From: CADEFX01 sp963806735
Lineage (GTDB): Bacteria > Pseudomonadota > Alphaproteobacteria > Rhizobiales > Hyphomicrobiaceae
Assembly: GCA_963806735.1 (NCBI GenBank)
Contig: CAWEBE010000062.1
Coordinates: 310,001 to 374,000, forward strand
Reading direction: 5' to 3'
Length of the DNA stretch: 64,000 bases
A program made the position numbers and the translations under genes. The notes under the pieces were generated by a model, which was not told the DNA's origin, searched no databases, and saw nothing but the letters and a program-made list of their open reading frames with translations. Below are positions 54,530 to 63,722 of the stretch, piece by piece (the stretch's first letter is position 1; each line of letters opens with the position of its first letter).

Positions 54530-54997
54530 CTATCCCGCGTCGAGCAACGGCATGCGGTCGAGGATGACCAGACGGTTCAGAGGTCGGCGGCGGAGTAGTG
54601 AGATGATGCCGGCCATGCGGCCCATGTAGTAGTTGAAACGGACCGCTGCCGGCGCACGGCTTGTTTCGAGCGGTCGAAATCCCCAACGCGCAAAATATGC
54701 CGTGCGAACCTGCCCTGTAATGACAAGAACTCGGCCAGGCTCGCTCGCAAGCAGCGTCTCAATGAGGCGCGCAGCCACGCCCTGGCCGCGCGAGCGACGA
54801 TCCACGACCAGCGAGCCGAGTTCGCGCGAGCCATCCTTATGCTTTCGGATTTGTGCTGCGCCTATTAGTTTGTTGCCATCGAGGGCGACAACAAAATGCG
54901 GCCAATCGATCCCTGTCGGATTGAGCCGTTCGCTATGCACGAGGGCGACGATTGCCCCTTGGTCATCGGCCGTTGCCGACCGGATTGCTACGGACAT
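54530..54997 (-). CDS. GNAT family N-acetyltransferase
   Basis: 155 residues from an ATG at 54997 preceded by GGAG. 'IRSATADDQGAIVALVHSERLNP' N-terminus; acetyl-CoA loop 'LGSLVVDRRSRGQGVAARLIETLLA' (R/QxxGxG/A); then 'VLVITGQVRTAYFARWGFRPLE'. The pattern resembles ArgA-like or other amino-acid N-acetyltransferases, but the substrate is not evident. It converges on the aspartoacylase-family gene and is divergent from the cupin gene. Confidence 0.85.
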   Translation of the reverse strand: MSVAIRSATADDQGAIVALVHSERLNPTGIDWPHFVVALDGNKLIGAAQIRKHKDGSRELGSLVVDRRSRGQGVAARLIETLLASEPGRVLVITGQVRTAYFARWGFRPLETSRAPAAVRFNYYMGRMAGIISLLRRRPLNRLVILDRMPLLDAG

Positions 54998-55194
54998 TCC
55001 TGGTCTCCTCATTGAGAGGAGTCGTCCTAGCAACCGACTTCGCGATGTCCTGTTACCTCGGGCACATCAGAGATCCCCATTCGGGAACATTCTTGTGCTG
55101 CTACGAAGTGTGAATTCGAATCTGCCGTTGCTTGAAGATGCGGCTGCTTGATCCAACTCTCCGTCGGTCAGCATGGGGGGCCAGGAGTGATAAA

Positions 55195-55773
55195 ATGACT
55201 GCTGAGCCTCGCACGGTGCTGCGCAATGATTTCAACAAAGAGACGTTCATATTCACAAATGGCGACGATCCGAAGGTGGCTCGCTTCGATGTCATCCTTG
55301 GCAAGGGAGGCAGCGGCGGTGGCAATGCCCTCATGCATGTGCACCCGCTTGCCGAGGAACGATTTGTCGTCACCTCGGGCCGAATAAAACTTGTCGTCGA
55401 TGGCAGAGAACAACTAGTAGGGCCAGGCGAGGACGCAATCGTGCCAAGGGGCAGGCCGCACTATTTTGTCAATGCATGGGATGGCAACACCGCCTTCACG
55501 GTCGAGTTTCGGCCGGCACAGCAGCATCTGACTTTCTTCGCCAACTTTGCCCGACTGACGATGGAGCATCCCGAATGGTTCTCAGCAAAGGGCGATCCTG
55601 ACTTCCTCTTGATTGCGGCAAGTCTCAATACCTTCAAGGATCACATATACCTCGCCAAGCCACCCGTGTTCCTGCAAAAGCTGCTGTTTGCGCTCCTTGC
55701 ACCGTTTGCGCGAATGGCCGGCTACAAGACAGAGGTCAAGCCGGTCCATACCCAGTCAATCACATGCCGTTGA
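55195..55773 (+). CDS. Cupin domain protein
   Basis: 192 residues; AGGAG lies 7-8 bases before the ATG at 55195. A single cupin: motif 1 'GNALMHVHPLAEERFVVTSGRIKLVVDG' (H-x-H...E) and motif 2 'PGEDAIVPRGRPHYFVNAWDGNTAFTVEF' (with His). The C-terminal third is helical and hydrophobic ('PPVFLQKLLFALLAPFARMAGY'). This form resembles small cupins of unknown function often found beside transport or stress genes. It converges on the ferric-transporter permease, with stops only 3 bases apart. Confidence 0.8.
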   Translation: MTAEPRTVLRNDFNKETFIFTNGDDPKVARFDVILGKGGSGGGNALMHVHPLAEERFVVTSGRIKLVVDGREQLVGPGEDAIVPRGRPHYFVNAWDGNTAFTVEFRPAQQHLTFFANFARLTMEHPEWFSAKGDPDFLLIAASLNTFKDHIYLAKPPVFLQKLLFALLAPFARMAGYKTEVKPVHTQSITCR

Positions 55774-55775
55774 GC

Positions 55776-57530
55776 TCACGCTCTAGCTGCGGACCGTCCA
55801 GCGGAGCTGCGGCGTGGACGCGAGCCGGCGCGCCCCGAGGCCACCGCGTTGTGCAGGAGCAGCACGGGAACCAAGCCGGCCGCGACGATCGCCAACGCGC
55901 CGACCGAGGAGGCCTCGAACTGCTCAAGCAGCGCCAGGCTGTAGACATAGGTTGCGAGCGTCTCGAAGTTGAAGGGCCGCAGCAGCACAGTCGCAGGCAG
56001 CTCCTTCATGGCATCGACGAACACGAGAAGCCCCGCCGTGCCGAGTGCGGGCAGCAGCAGGGGAACGTGCACGCGGCGGAGCGTGGAGAACGGCGACAGG
56101 CCCAACGTACGTGCGGCGGCGTCGAGGCTGGGGGATATGTGCTCCAGGCCGGCCTCGACGGCGCCGAGCGACACCGCCAGGAAGCGCACGCAGTAGGCGA
56201 GTACGAGAGCGAACAATGAGCCTGTGAGCAGCAGGCCGGTCGACACGCCGAACCTCGAGCGGAAGAAGGCGTCGATGCCGTTGTCCAAGCCCGCGAGCGG
56301 TATCAGCAGACCCAAGGCGAGAACTGTGCCGGGCAGGGCATAGCCTAATCCCGCCAGGCGCACGGCGGGGCGTGTGAAGCCGTTCGGTGCAACGCGGCGG
56401 GCATAGCTGAGAATGATGGCAAGAGCGACCGCGGCCACAGCCGCCATCGCCGCGAGCAGCACGCTGTTCGCCGCGGCTCGCCAGAGGGCACCGTCTGCGA
56501 TGTCCGGCAGATGCCGAAGCGCCCCGAGCACCAGGATGATGAACGGCGCCAGAAATCCGCACGCGAACGGCAGAAAGCACGCCAGGCACGCCGCGGCTGC
56601 GCGCCAGCCTTGGAGGTCGGCGAAGGGGATCGAGCGATAGCGGCGGCTGGTGCCGTGAAATTGACTCTGCCCGCGCGCCAGCCGCTCGATAATAAAAAGA
56701 GCGACCATGAGCACGAGAAGCAGGCTCGCGATCTGCGCCGCGCCGCCGAGACTCGAACGCTGCAGCCACGTCGCATAGACGCTCGCCGATAGCGTGCGTA
56801 CACCCAGATACTGCACGGCGCCCAGATCGTTCAGGCATTCCATCAGTGCGAGCGCCGTCCCGGCGGCCAGCGCCGGCCGCGCCATCGGCAGGGCGACGGA
56901 GGTGAAAGCGCCGAACGGCGTGCGCCCCAGGGTTCGCGCCACCTCGAGCGCGCACACCGATTGCTGCACGAAGCTCGCGCGGGCGGTGAGATACACATAC
57001 GGATAGAGCACGCTGGAGATGACGAAAATCGCCCCGCCCATGCTGCGCACGTCCGGGAACCAGTAGTCGCGCACCGTGCGCCAGCCGAACAGCGAGCGCA
57101 GCCCGGTCTGGATCGGGCCGGTATAATCCAGCAGGTCCACATAGCAGTAGGCTACGATGTAGGTCGGCACCGCGAGGGGAATGACCAGCAGCCGGTCCAG
57201 CACATTGCGGCCTGGGAAGCGGTACATGGTGATCACCCAGGCCGTCATGGCTCCAGTGAAGAGTGTGAGCGCCCCCACGCCGGCCATGAGCACGGCCGTC
57301 TCCAGGAGCGAGCCCGGCAGCACGGTGCTGATGAGGTGCGGCCAGACATCGGCCTCCGCCGATAATGCGAGAACGAGCACCGCCGCGATCGGCAACAGCA
57401 TGATCGCGAGGATCAGCGCAACGGCCAGGCTCCACGCCGGCGATGCGCGTCGCATCGCGCGCCAGCGCACCAGCCGTTCCACGGCGCTGTAGGTCGTCCA
57501 CATGGAATGGCGCGGAGCGAGATCCGTCAT
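55776..57530 (-). CDS. Ferric iron ABC transporter permease (FbpB/SfuB-like, fused double-domain)
   Basis: 584 residues, with about twelve membrane segments in two homologous permease halves, the usual FbpB layout. EAA-like loops occur in each half: 'CALEVARTLGRTPFGAFTSVALPMARPALAAG' (half 1) and 'PSLDAAARTLGLSPFSTLRRVHVPLLLPALGTAG' (half 2). Typical segments are 'IPLAVPTYIVAYCYVDLLDYTGPIQ' and 'DAMKELPATVLLRPFNFETLATYVYSLALLEQFEASSVGALAIV'. It moves Fe3+ (possibly other metals) delivered by the binding protein encoded 65 bases upstream. No FbpC-type ATPase gene lies beside it, so the ATPase must be elsewhere or shared. Confidence 0.93.
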   Translation of the reverse strand: MTDLAPRHSMWTTYSAVERLVRWRAMRRASPAWSLAVALILAIMLLPIAAVLVLALSAEADVWPHLISTVLPGSLLETAVLMAGVGALTLFTGAMTAWVITMYRFPGRNVLDRLLVIPLAVPTYIVAYCYVDLLDYTGPIQTGLRSLFGWRTVRDYWFPDVRSMGGAIFVISSVLYPYVYLTARASFVQQSVCALEVARTLGRTPFGAFTSVALPMARPALAAGTALALMECLNDLGAVQYLGVRTLSASVYATWLQRSSLGGAAQIASLLLVLMVALFIIERLARGQSQFHGTSRRYRSIPFADLQGWRAAAACLACFLPFACGFLAPFIILVLGALRHLPDIADGALWRAAANSVLLAAMAAVAAVALAIILSYARRVAPNGFTRPAVRLAGLGYALPGTVLALGLLIPLAGLDNGIDAFFRSRFGVSTGLLLTGSLFALVLAYCVRFLAVSLGAVEAGLEHISPSLDAAARTLGLSPFSTLRRVHVPLLLPALGTAGLLVFVDAMKELPATVLLRPFNFETLATYVYSLALLEQFEASSVGALAIVAAGLVPVLLLHNAVASGRAGSRPRRSSAGRSAARA

Positions 57531-57595
57531 GGATCCCGCTCACGCTTGCGGTGTGGGAGGCAGCGGCCCACAAGGCCGCCGCGCTGCGGTCTCAC

Positions 57596-58648
57596 TTACG
57601 AGCTCGGACCGGCGTCGAAGTTCACTTTGTCGACAATCTCGGAAGCCGTCTTGCGGTGCTTGGAGATGTCGCCGAGCGGAAGCGAGTCGGGCTTCAATGC
57701 GCCCCAGCTCTTGACCGTCGCCGACGGCTCGACCTTCGGGTCGACCGGATACTCGTGATTGATGCTGGCGTACATGCCTTGCGCTTCGCTGCCGACCAGG
57801 AACTCGACGAGCTTCACTGCCTCGTCCTTGTTCGGGGCGTACTTCGTCAGCGCTGCACCCGAGACGTTGACATGCGTGCCGCGATCGCCGGCATTCGGGA
57901 ACAGCACCTTCACGGCCTTTGCCCATTCCTTCTGCTCGGGGTTCTTATCGTTGGTCTGCATCAGGCCCATGTAGTACGTGTTGCCGAGCGCCAGGTCGCA
58001 CTTGCCCGACTGCACGTCGCGAACCTGCTCGCGATCCCCGCCCGAAGGCTTGTGGGACAGGTTGGCTTTGACGCCCTTGAGCCAGGCCTCGGCGCCCTCT
58101 GCGCCCTTGTGTGCCACCATCGCCGCCACCAGCGCGGTATTGTAGGCATGCTGGCCGGAGCGGCTGCAGATCTTGCCCCGCCACTTCGGGTCGGCCAGCT
58201 CCTCGTAGGTGATTGCGTCCTGCTTGACGCGCTCCTTCGAGGCGTAGACGACGCGCGCGCGCATCGTAAGCGTCAGCCAGTTGCCCTCTGGGTCGCGCAA
58301 GTTCGCTGGCACGGCGCTCGCCACGACTGCCGAGGTCAGCGGCTGCGTCAGGCCCTGCTCTTTCGCCTCGGTCAGCCTGGCGATGTCGACCGTCAGCATC
58401 AGGTCGGCAGGGCTGTTGCGCCCCTCTGCCGCCAGCCGCTCGTTGAGGCCGTCGCGAATGAACACGACGTTGACTTTGATTCCTGTCTTGTCCGTGAACG
58501 CTTTGAGCATCGGCTCGATGAGCTGAGGCTCGCGCGACGAATAGACATTGACATCGGCGGTGGCCGGCGGCGCCGTACCGCAGACGGTCAGCAGCGCAGC
58601 GACAGCAACAGAGCGAACGCTGGCGCGCTCATGCAACGTCATGACCAT
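57596..58648 (-). CDS. Ferric iron ABC transporter substrate-binding protein (FbpA-like)
   Basis: 350 residues. Signal peptide with core 'VAVAALLTVCGTAPPATAD'. Mature start 'VNVYSSREPQLIEPMLKAFTDKTGIKVNVVFI'; 'NSPADLMLTVDIARL'; 'GKICSRSGQHAYNTALVAAMVAHKG'; and 'CDLALGNTYYMGLMQ', where the Tyr-Tyr pair is the typical Fe3+-coordinating motif. It is periplasmic and hands iron to the permease encoded next. GGAG is 8 bases before the ATG at 58648. A TTAGAA-type box about 160 bases upstream suggests iron regulation. Confidence 0.93.
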   Translation of the reverse strand: MVMTLHERASVRSVAVAALLTVCGTAPPATADVNVYSSREPQLIEPMLKAFTDKTGIKVNVVFIRDGLNERLAAEGRNSPADLMLTVDIARLTEAKEQGLTQPLTSAVVASAVPANLRDPEGNWLTLTMRARVVYASKERVKQDAITYEELADPKWRGKICSRSGQHAYNTALVAAMVAHKGAEGAEAWLKGVKANLSHKPSGGDREQVRDVQSGKCDLALGNTYYMGLMQTNDKNPEQKEWAKAVKVLFPNAGDRGTHVNVSGAALTKYAPNKDEAVKLVEFLVGSEAQGMYASINHEYPVDPKVEPSATVKSWGALKPDSLPLGDISKHRKTASEIVDKVNFDAGPSS

Positions 58649-58884
58649 TTTTTAGACTCCAATAGTCGAGGTTCAAGGCCCCGGCATCGGGGTGCCCGCG
58701 CATCATGCAGGCGTGCTCCGATGTTCACATGGAGCACGCGTCTAACAACAAGATGGTTGTAGGCGAGTCAACGAAGAAGCGCCAATTCCTGACGATAAAA
58801 ATCACCTTAGAAAACGTCTAATTCTAAATCAGCTGTGAGGTTGCAGAGGCTCGAGCAAAGAGGCGCAATGCGAACGCCGCGCAC
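58649..58884. other. Upstream region of the ferric transporter
   Basis: 236 bases with no gene. It is A+T-richer than its surroundings between about 58780 and 58835 and contains the inverted TTAGAA box at 58807. It probably holds the promoter of the fbpA-like gene. Confidence 0.5.
58807..58821. promoter_or_regulatory. TTAGAA-N3-GTCTAA box (candidate Irr/iron-control element)
   Basis: TTAGAAAACGTCTAA differs by one base from the perfect inverted repeat TTAGAA-N3-TTCTAA seen at 4444. A further TTCTAAA follows at 58822-58828, allowing an overlapping second pairing with the same left arm. Its place upstream of a ferric-iron importer supports an iron-responsive role. Confidence 0.45.
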
Positions 58885-60177
58885 CTACACCGGCACGATC
58901 CGATCCTTGGCAAACACCACGCGAACCAATGTGCCGCTCGGATTGCCGCTGTCGATCTCGAGGCGCGCACCATTGGCGCGCGCCAGTCTGCGCGACAGCG
59001 GCAATCCGAGACCGCTGCTTGCATGCGAACCGGCAGCCGCAGGGCGTGGCACGTGGTCCAGCGCGCTGGCGGCGATCTCGGCTGCGATGCCGGGGCCGTT
59101 GTCGGCAACCTCGATCCAGGCGTGGCCCGCCAACTCATACGCGGTCCGCACCGTCACGTTTGCACCGCGGCCGGCATACTTGACTGAGTTGGAAAGCAGG
59201 TTGAGCAGGATCTGTTTCACGCAGCGCGCATCGGCGACCACCCGCGGCAGGTTTTCGTCGAGGCTGGCGGAGAGTGTCATCTCTGCTTTGCCCGCCAGCG
59301 GCTGCATGGTGGCGACACAGGAGCGCACCATCTCGTTGAGATCGACCTCGGAGCAAATGAGCTCGATCTCGTCGTCCGCTGATCCGTCGCGTTGGAGCAG
59401 GCCGTCGACCAGCCCCAGCCCGTGCCGCGCGCTGTCGCGTATGTCGCGCAGGTAGCCGCGGTAGCGCTCGTTGGGGAGAGGTCCGAGATGCTCCTCGGTC
59501 ATGATCTCCGCCAGTGCGATCACGGCGGCGAGCGGCGTTCTGAGCTCGTGCGCCAGATTGGCGAGTGCATCGCCCTCGCGATGAGGAACGGCAACGGCTG
59601 CGGGCCTGGCGGCGCCCGCAGAGTTGGCTTGTGTCAGCGATTTCTCGCGAATGCGGCGCGCGAGCACGCTGAGTGAATTCGCATCGGCGGGCGGGACGTT
59701 GAGACTAGGTCGAGGATTGTCCGATGGTAGCCTGGCGGCTGGTGCATCAGCCGCGTCCTCTGCCATCGCCTCGCCCCAGACAACGAGAAAGGCGGCAGTA
59801 CCGAAACTTGGTGGCAGGTGCCGGGCGGAGCATGGCCTGCAAAGCAGGCCGCGCGGAGTCCAGAATGCCAACGGCTCTTGGCCCGCTTGCCCGTCCCGCT
59901 CGTCGCTCGCGCGCAGGCGCGCCAACGCCGGCATGGCGCGATCGGGCACGATCACGGGCAGACTTTCGGGATCTCCGCCCCACAGCTGGAGGCCGGCCGC
60001 GTTGGCGGCCATCAATATTCCCGCGTGCGCGTCCAGGATGATGGCCGGCGCCGCCAGCCCGGAGAGGGTCTCCTGCAGCGCCACGGCCGTGGGCATTTTG
60101 GGGACGAAATTCAATGGCGAACCAAGCCCCTTGATGATGACGAACCCTGTAGCCGGAAGCTCGGTCGGCGTCCACAA
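58885..60177 (-). CDS. Sensor histidine kinase with N-terminal PAS-like domain
   Basis: 430 residues. Residues about 35-70 look like a PAS core ('LAAPAIILDAHAGILMAANAAGLQLWG'). A disordered linker (about 140-200) leads to the transmitter: 'DALANLAHELRTPLAAVIALAEIM' (H-box His), N-box 'CVKQILLNLLSNSVKYAGRG', G1 'VADNGPGIAAEIAASAL' and G2 'GSHASSGLGLPLSRRLARANGARLEIDS'. No membrane segment, so it is cytosolic. It starts either at TTG 60177 or ATG 60096; neither has a good ribosome site. No response regulator is adjacent. The stop lies about 240 bases before the fbpA-like start on the same strand. Confidence 0.83.
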   Translation of the reverse strand: MWTPTELPATGFVIIKGLGSPLNFVPKMPTAVALQETLSGLAAPAIILDAHAGILMAANAAGLQLWGGDPESLPVIVPDRAMPALARLRASDERDGQAGQEPLAFWTPRGLLCRPCSARHLPPSFGTAAFLVVWGEAMAEDAADAPAARLPSDNPRPSLNVPPADANSLSVLARRIREKSLTQANSAGAARPAAVAVPHREGDALANLAHELRTPLAAVIALAEIMTEEHLGPLPNERYRGYLRDIRDSARHGLGLVDGLLQRDGSADDEIELICSEVDLNEMVRSCVATMQPLAGKAEMTLSASLDENLPRVVADARCVKQILLNLLSNSVKYAGRGANVTVRTAYELAGHAWIEVADNGPGIAAEIAASALDHVPRPAAAGSHASSGLGLPLSRRLARANGARLEIDSGNPSGTLVRVVFAKDRIVPV

Positions 60178-60298
60178 GCCGATCGGGTTGTCCAGAGACT
60201 TCGACGCAAAGGTACCTGGAAAGCAAGGCGCGTAATGCGCATGCGCGCCTCGAGTTCTATGCTACGATAATCGGGACTGGTGCTGGGAGGGCAAAGAC

Positions 60299-60673
60299 AT
60301 GGCGGATATGCCACAGTTCGAGATACCGGCGACGGTGCGGGAGTTGGCGGAGCGCAATGTCGAGCAGGCACGCTCGGCTTATAATCAATTCCTCGACATG
60401 GCCCGCCAGACCCAGGACCTGGTGGCCAAGTCGTCCGATGCCATGGCCCAGAGCGCACGCGAGCTGCAGGTCAAGGCGTTGCGCTACGCCGAGCAGAACA
60501 TGGATGCCAACTTTGCGTTCGTCAGCGATCTGGCCCGGGCACGGGATCTCCAGGAATACGTCGAGATCCAGTCGCGCTATGCGCAACGCCAGATGCAGGC
60601 TTACTCCGAGCAGGCCCAGGAGTTGGGGCGCTTGATGGCCGATGCCGCCCAGCGGGCCCAGCCGCGCCGCTGA
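60299..60673 (+). CDS. Phasin family protein
   Basis: 124 residues; GGGAGGG lies 8 bases before the ATG. All-helical, with 'RELAERNVEQARSAYNQFLDMARQTQDLVAKSSDAMAQSARELQVKALRYAEQNMDANFAFVSDLARARDLQEYVEIQSRYAQRQMQAYSEQAQELG', the classical phasin_2 pattern. Phasins coat polyhydroxyalkanoate granules and control their number and size. An acetoacetyl-CoA ligase gene in the same window suits a PHB-accumulating organism. Confidence 0.92.
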   Translation: MADMPQFEIPATVRELAERNVEQARSAYNQFLDMARQTQDLVAKSSDAMAQSARELQVKALRYAEQNMDANFAFVSDLARARDLQEYVEIQSRYAQRQMQAYSEQAQELGRLMADAAQRAQPRR

Positions 60674-60859
60674 GGTGAGGGCCGGCGGGCCCCAGGCGTT
60701 CCGGTTCTGACAGGGCACATGTGCTGGCCAGAGTGGCCGGTTTTGTGCCGCCTGCTTCATGTCCCAGTCATCGTCTCCCCTGCAGGGCGTCGGGCGTCCC
60801 GGTAACCCCTTGACGGCAGGACATGGTTGCGGTTTGAAAGGGCGCATCTCATACCCCGT

Positions 60860-60936
60860 GCCGCCTTAGCTCAGATGGTTAGAGCGCTAGATTGTGGATC
60901 TAGAGGTCCCCCGTTCGATCCGGGGAGGCGGTACCA
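60860..60936 (+). tRNA. tRNA-His (GTG anticodon)
   Basis: A 77-base cloverleaf. Acceptor GCCGCCT pairs with AGGCGGT (G1-U72 wobble), D-arm GCTC...GAGC, anticodon arm CTAGATTGTGGATCTAG, T-arm CCCCCGTTCGATCCGGGG, and encoded CCA. Discriminator A73, U72 and no G-1 before G1 (the preceding base is T) match the unusual tRNA-His class of alphaproteobacteria. A TTGACG at 60810-60815 may be the -35 element; the -10 is weak. The following DNA looks like an integrated element, and tRNA genes are frequent integration targets. Confidence 0.97.
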
Positions 60937-61012
60937 ATAAAATCAAGCTAATTGCGCTTCCCGCGTTGTCGGCAATTTGTCGTTAGTGCCAATGTAGTGC
61001 CAATGCCACTGA

Positions 61013-61166
61013 GACTTTCCACTTTCCGGGGGACGGGGGACGCAGATTGAACCGCAAGCCAAACGGGGCCTAAGCGAACGCGACATCTGCTCCAAGTTCA
61101 TCACGCCCGCCCTGCGTCAGGCCGGGTGGGATGAGATGCTGCAAATCCGCGAGGAGGTCGGCTTCG
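61013..61166 (+). pseudogene. Fragment of a type I restriction endonuclease subunit R (HsdR), N-terminal end
   Basis: Frame bounded upstream by a TGA at 61010-61012, no start codon. It reads 'KRGLSERDICSKFITPALRQAGWDEMLQIREEVGF', the characteristic HsdR N-terminus (LSERDICxKxITPAL...GWDxxxQIREEV). It breaks off after EEVGF; the following residues in this frame do not match HsdR. Only about 50 codons of a gene that should be over 700 codons remain. It lies between tRNA-His and the hsdM remnant. Confidence 0.7.
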
Positions 61167-61311
61167 ATCATCGTCCGGGAGGCATGATGGCAAATCTATG
61201 GGACGAGGCCGTCGTCAGACCTCTGGGCCGGCTTTCAGACGAGTGCGCAAGCGAACTTCCGAACGTGGTCCGCGCGGCCAACGTCATTCCAACCGTCCGT
61301 TCGGTGTCGGC

Positions 61312-63291
61312 ATGAACATCGGCAGCTTCATATGGAACATCGCAGACGACGTGCTGCGCGGCGTCTACACGCGGGGTAAGTATCGCGACATCATCCTGCC
61401 GATGACGGTCATCCGCCGGCTCGACGCCGTACTGGAGCCGACCAAGGCAGCGGTGCTCGCCCGCAAGGCCGAACTGGACGCACTCGATCTGCCACCCGCC
61501 GCGCAGGAACCTGCGCTGAACAAGGCGGCGGCGCAGACGTTCCACAACGGATCGCCGTTCACGCTAAAGCAGCTGCTGTCGAGGCCGAACCCCGCGACGC
61601 AGCGGGCGGACTTCGAAAGCTATCTCGACGGCTTTTCGGCCAATGTCCGCGAGATCATCGAGCAGTTCGGCTTCCGCAAACAGCTCGATACGTTGGAGCG
61701 CGCGGGCATCCTGCACGCGCTGCTGGAGAAGTTCTGCGATGATCGCGTGAACCTGTCGCCGATGCCCGTCCGCGACGAGGACGGCCGTATCCGCCTGTCC
61801 GCGATGGACAATCACGCGATGGGCACGCTGTTCGAGGAGCTGCTGCGCAAGTTCAACGAAGAGAACAACGAGGAAGCGGGGGAGCACTTCACGCCCCGTG
61901 ACATCATCGAGCTGATGGCCGAACTCGTTTTTCGGCCTGTGGCCGAAAGGATTGGCGACAGCACTTACCTGCTTTATGACGACGCCTGCGGCACCGGGGG
62001 ATGTTGACCGTTGGCGAAGCCAAGCTGGCTCGCCTTGCTGCAAAGGCCGGCAAGGCGGCAGAGATCCATCTCTACGGCCAGGAGAGCAATCCTGAAACAT
62101 ACGCCATCTGCAAGGCCGACCTGCTGATCAAGGGCGAAGGCGCGGAGGCGCGTAACATCGCGCCCAACTCCAGTCTGTCCGCCGACGCGCATGGGCGGCA
62201 GGGGCTGCGCTTCGATTTCATGATGGCCAACCCGCCATTCGGAAAGACCTGGAAGGTCGATCTCGCCGCTATGGGCGGCAAGGCAGCGGCGGTCGACCCG
62301 CGCTTCATGGTCGAGCATCCCGGTCTGGACGGCGCGGACAAGCGACTGCGACTGTTCCCGCGCGTGTCGGACGGACAGTTGCTGTTCCTCGTCAACAAGC
62401 TCAGCAAGATGAAGGACACGCCGCTGGGCAGCCGCATCGCCGACGTCCACAACGGCTCCGCGCTTTTCACCGGCGAGGCTGGATCGGGCGAAAGCAATGT
62501 GCGCCGCTGGATCATGAATGATTGGCTGGAGGCGATCGTCGCCCTGCCGCTCAACATCTTCTACAACACCGGCATCGCGACCTATGTCTGGGTGCTGAGC
62601 AACCGCAAGGCGGAGCATCGCAAAGGCAAGGTTCAGCTGATCGACGCGACCAAGCTGTTCCGGCCGCTCCGCCGAAACCTGGGCAAGCGTAATTGCGAGA
62701 TGACCGCCGAGCATATCCAGGCCGTGCTCGACGCCTATGAGGCTATAGAGCCGAGCGAAACGTCGATCGTGCTGCCCAATTCGTCGTTCGGCTATTGGAA
62801 GATCGTTGTTGAACGGCCGCTGCGGCTCCGCTCCCGCTTCACCCGCGAGGCCATCGAGGCGCTGCGCTTCCAGAGCGGCCACCGGGCCTTGCGCGAGGCG
62901 CTGCACGCCGAGTTCGGCGATGGCTTGTTCGACGATTTCGCCAGCGTTGCGGACCGGCTGAAGGCGTATCTCGACCCGCCCGAGCCTGAACTCGAAGAGG
63001 AGGATCGATCAGGATCGCGTCACCCGCTTCCTGTTCGAGGAGCTTCCCGAGAAGATCGGTGCGAACGGCCGGGTGCAGAATGCGTTGCGGAACAGCGACA
63101 GCCAGAACGCGCGGATCGAGCATGATCGCGCCGTCGACGACGAACTGCTCGGCAGCCTCGCCGATCACACCGATTTATATGCCCTCTATAACACTGACAA
63201 GGCATTCAAGGCCTGGCTGCAAGATCGTTTGTTCACGGCGGCGCGACAATCGCGCGGGACAACAGCCGGGCACTCGCCCGCACCCAAGTGA
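61312..63291 (+). pseudogene. Broken type I restriction-modification genes: hsdM (frameshifted, truncated) joined to the 3' end of hsdR
   Basis: ATG 61312 begins a standard HsdM: 'MNIGSFIWNIADDVLRGVYTRGKYRDIILPM', then 'HFTPRDIIELMAELV'. In the methyltransferase motif I (DDACGTGG) the G run at 61996-62000 is one base short, so the frame breaks exactly there and continues from 62001 as 'MLTVGEAKLARLA'. The catalytic 'NPPF' (62229-62240) is kept. HsdM similarity ends around 62950 ('FASVADRLKAYL'), about 240 residues short of full length. Directly afterwards, in a frame shifted by a GATC duplication (63003-63010), comes the HsdR C-terminus 'DQDRVTRFLFEELPEKI...NSDSQNARIEHDRAV...FKAWLQDRLF' to 63291. 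hsdS and most of hsdR are missing. Not a working system. Confidence 0.75.
63003..63010 (+). repeat. GATC tandem duplication at the hsdM/hsdR fusion
   Basis: GATCGATC; removing one GATC restores the continuous reading '...ELEEEDQDRVTRF' from the hsdM-side frame into hsdR. It looks like a 4-base insertion in the joined gene. Confidence 0.6.
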
Positions 63292-63484
63292 GGGATCGCC
63301 ACATAATGCCTACTTAGTGGAGGGGATGGGAGGCGGGTCCGAAGGCATTGCATTGACGGCAAGATAAAACGAGGGTCCTCGCTGCCGGAGGTTGCTCCGG
63401 AATCATTGCCTTCCTGTGAAGATATGGAGCCGGGCCGGAAGTGCGCTCGCACCTGGTCGCGTCGCATAGCGGTGAACACCCGCG
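63292..63484. other. Unassigned DNA between hsdR and relaxase fragments
   Basis: About 190 bases with no recognisable gene or coding trend; probably eroded mobile-element sequence. Confidence 0.4.
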
Positions 63485-63722
63485 ATGAAGCTCAACCCGC
63501 GGCGTGGCGGCTGGGCGTCAGCGCGAAGGCGGCGGATACGCACCTCGAAGACGGGTTTCCTCGATTGCGGCCGCGACGACCGTCATCAGTTCCGCTTCAT
63601 CGTCTCCGCCGAGGAAGGCGTGGAACTGCCCGACCTTCGCGAGAATATTCGCGCCTGATGAAGGCGGAACTCGGCACCAAGCTCAACTCGATCGAGGTCG
63701 ATCATCACAACACCTGCCATCC
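63485..63722 (+). pseudogene. Fragment of a VirD2/DUF3363-type relaxase
   Basis: The frame from ATG 63485 reads '...GFLDCGRDDRHQFRFIVSAEEGVELPDLRE' and stops at 63658; one frame over, starting about 63643, it continues 'REYSRLMKAELGTKLNSIEVDHHNTCHP' and loses similarity after 63722. 'DRHQFRFIVSAE' and 'LGTKLxxIEVDHHNTxHP' are conserved blocks of plasmid/ICE mobilisation relaxases, the latter leading into the metal-binding HxH motif, which is cut off. The frame break and truncation show it is dead. It supports an integrated mobile element downstream of tRNA-His. Confidence 0.6.

Noticed and set aside
55924..57573. 549-codon frame overlapping the ferric permease in another frame
   Set aside because: Arg-rich, no membrane segments; the in-phase permease with duplicated EAA loops is clearly the real gene.
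61996..62000. Programmed frameshifting in hsdM motif I
   Set aside because: The break lies in the G run coding for the SAM-binding glycines; recoding there is not known for HsdM and the gene is also truncated downstream.
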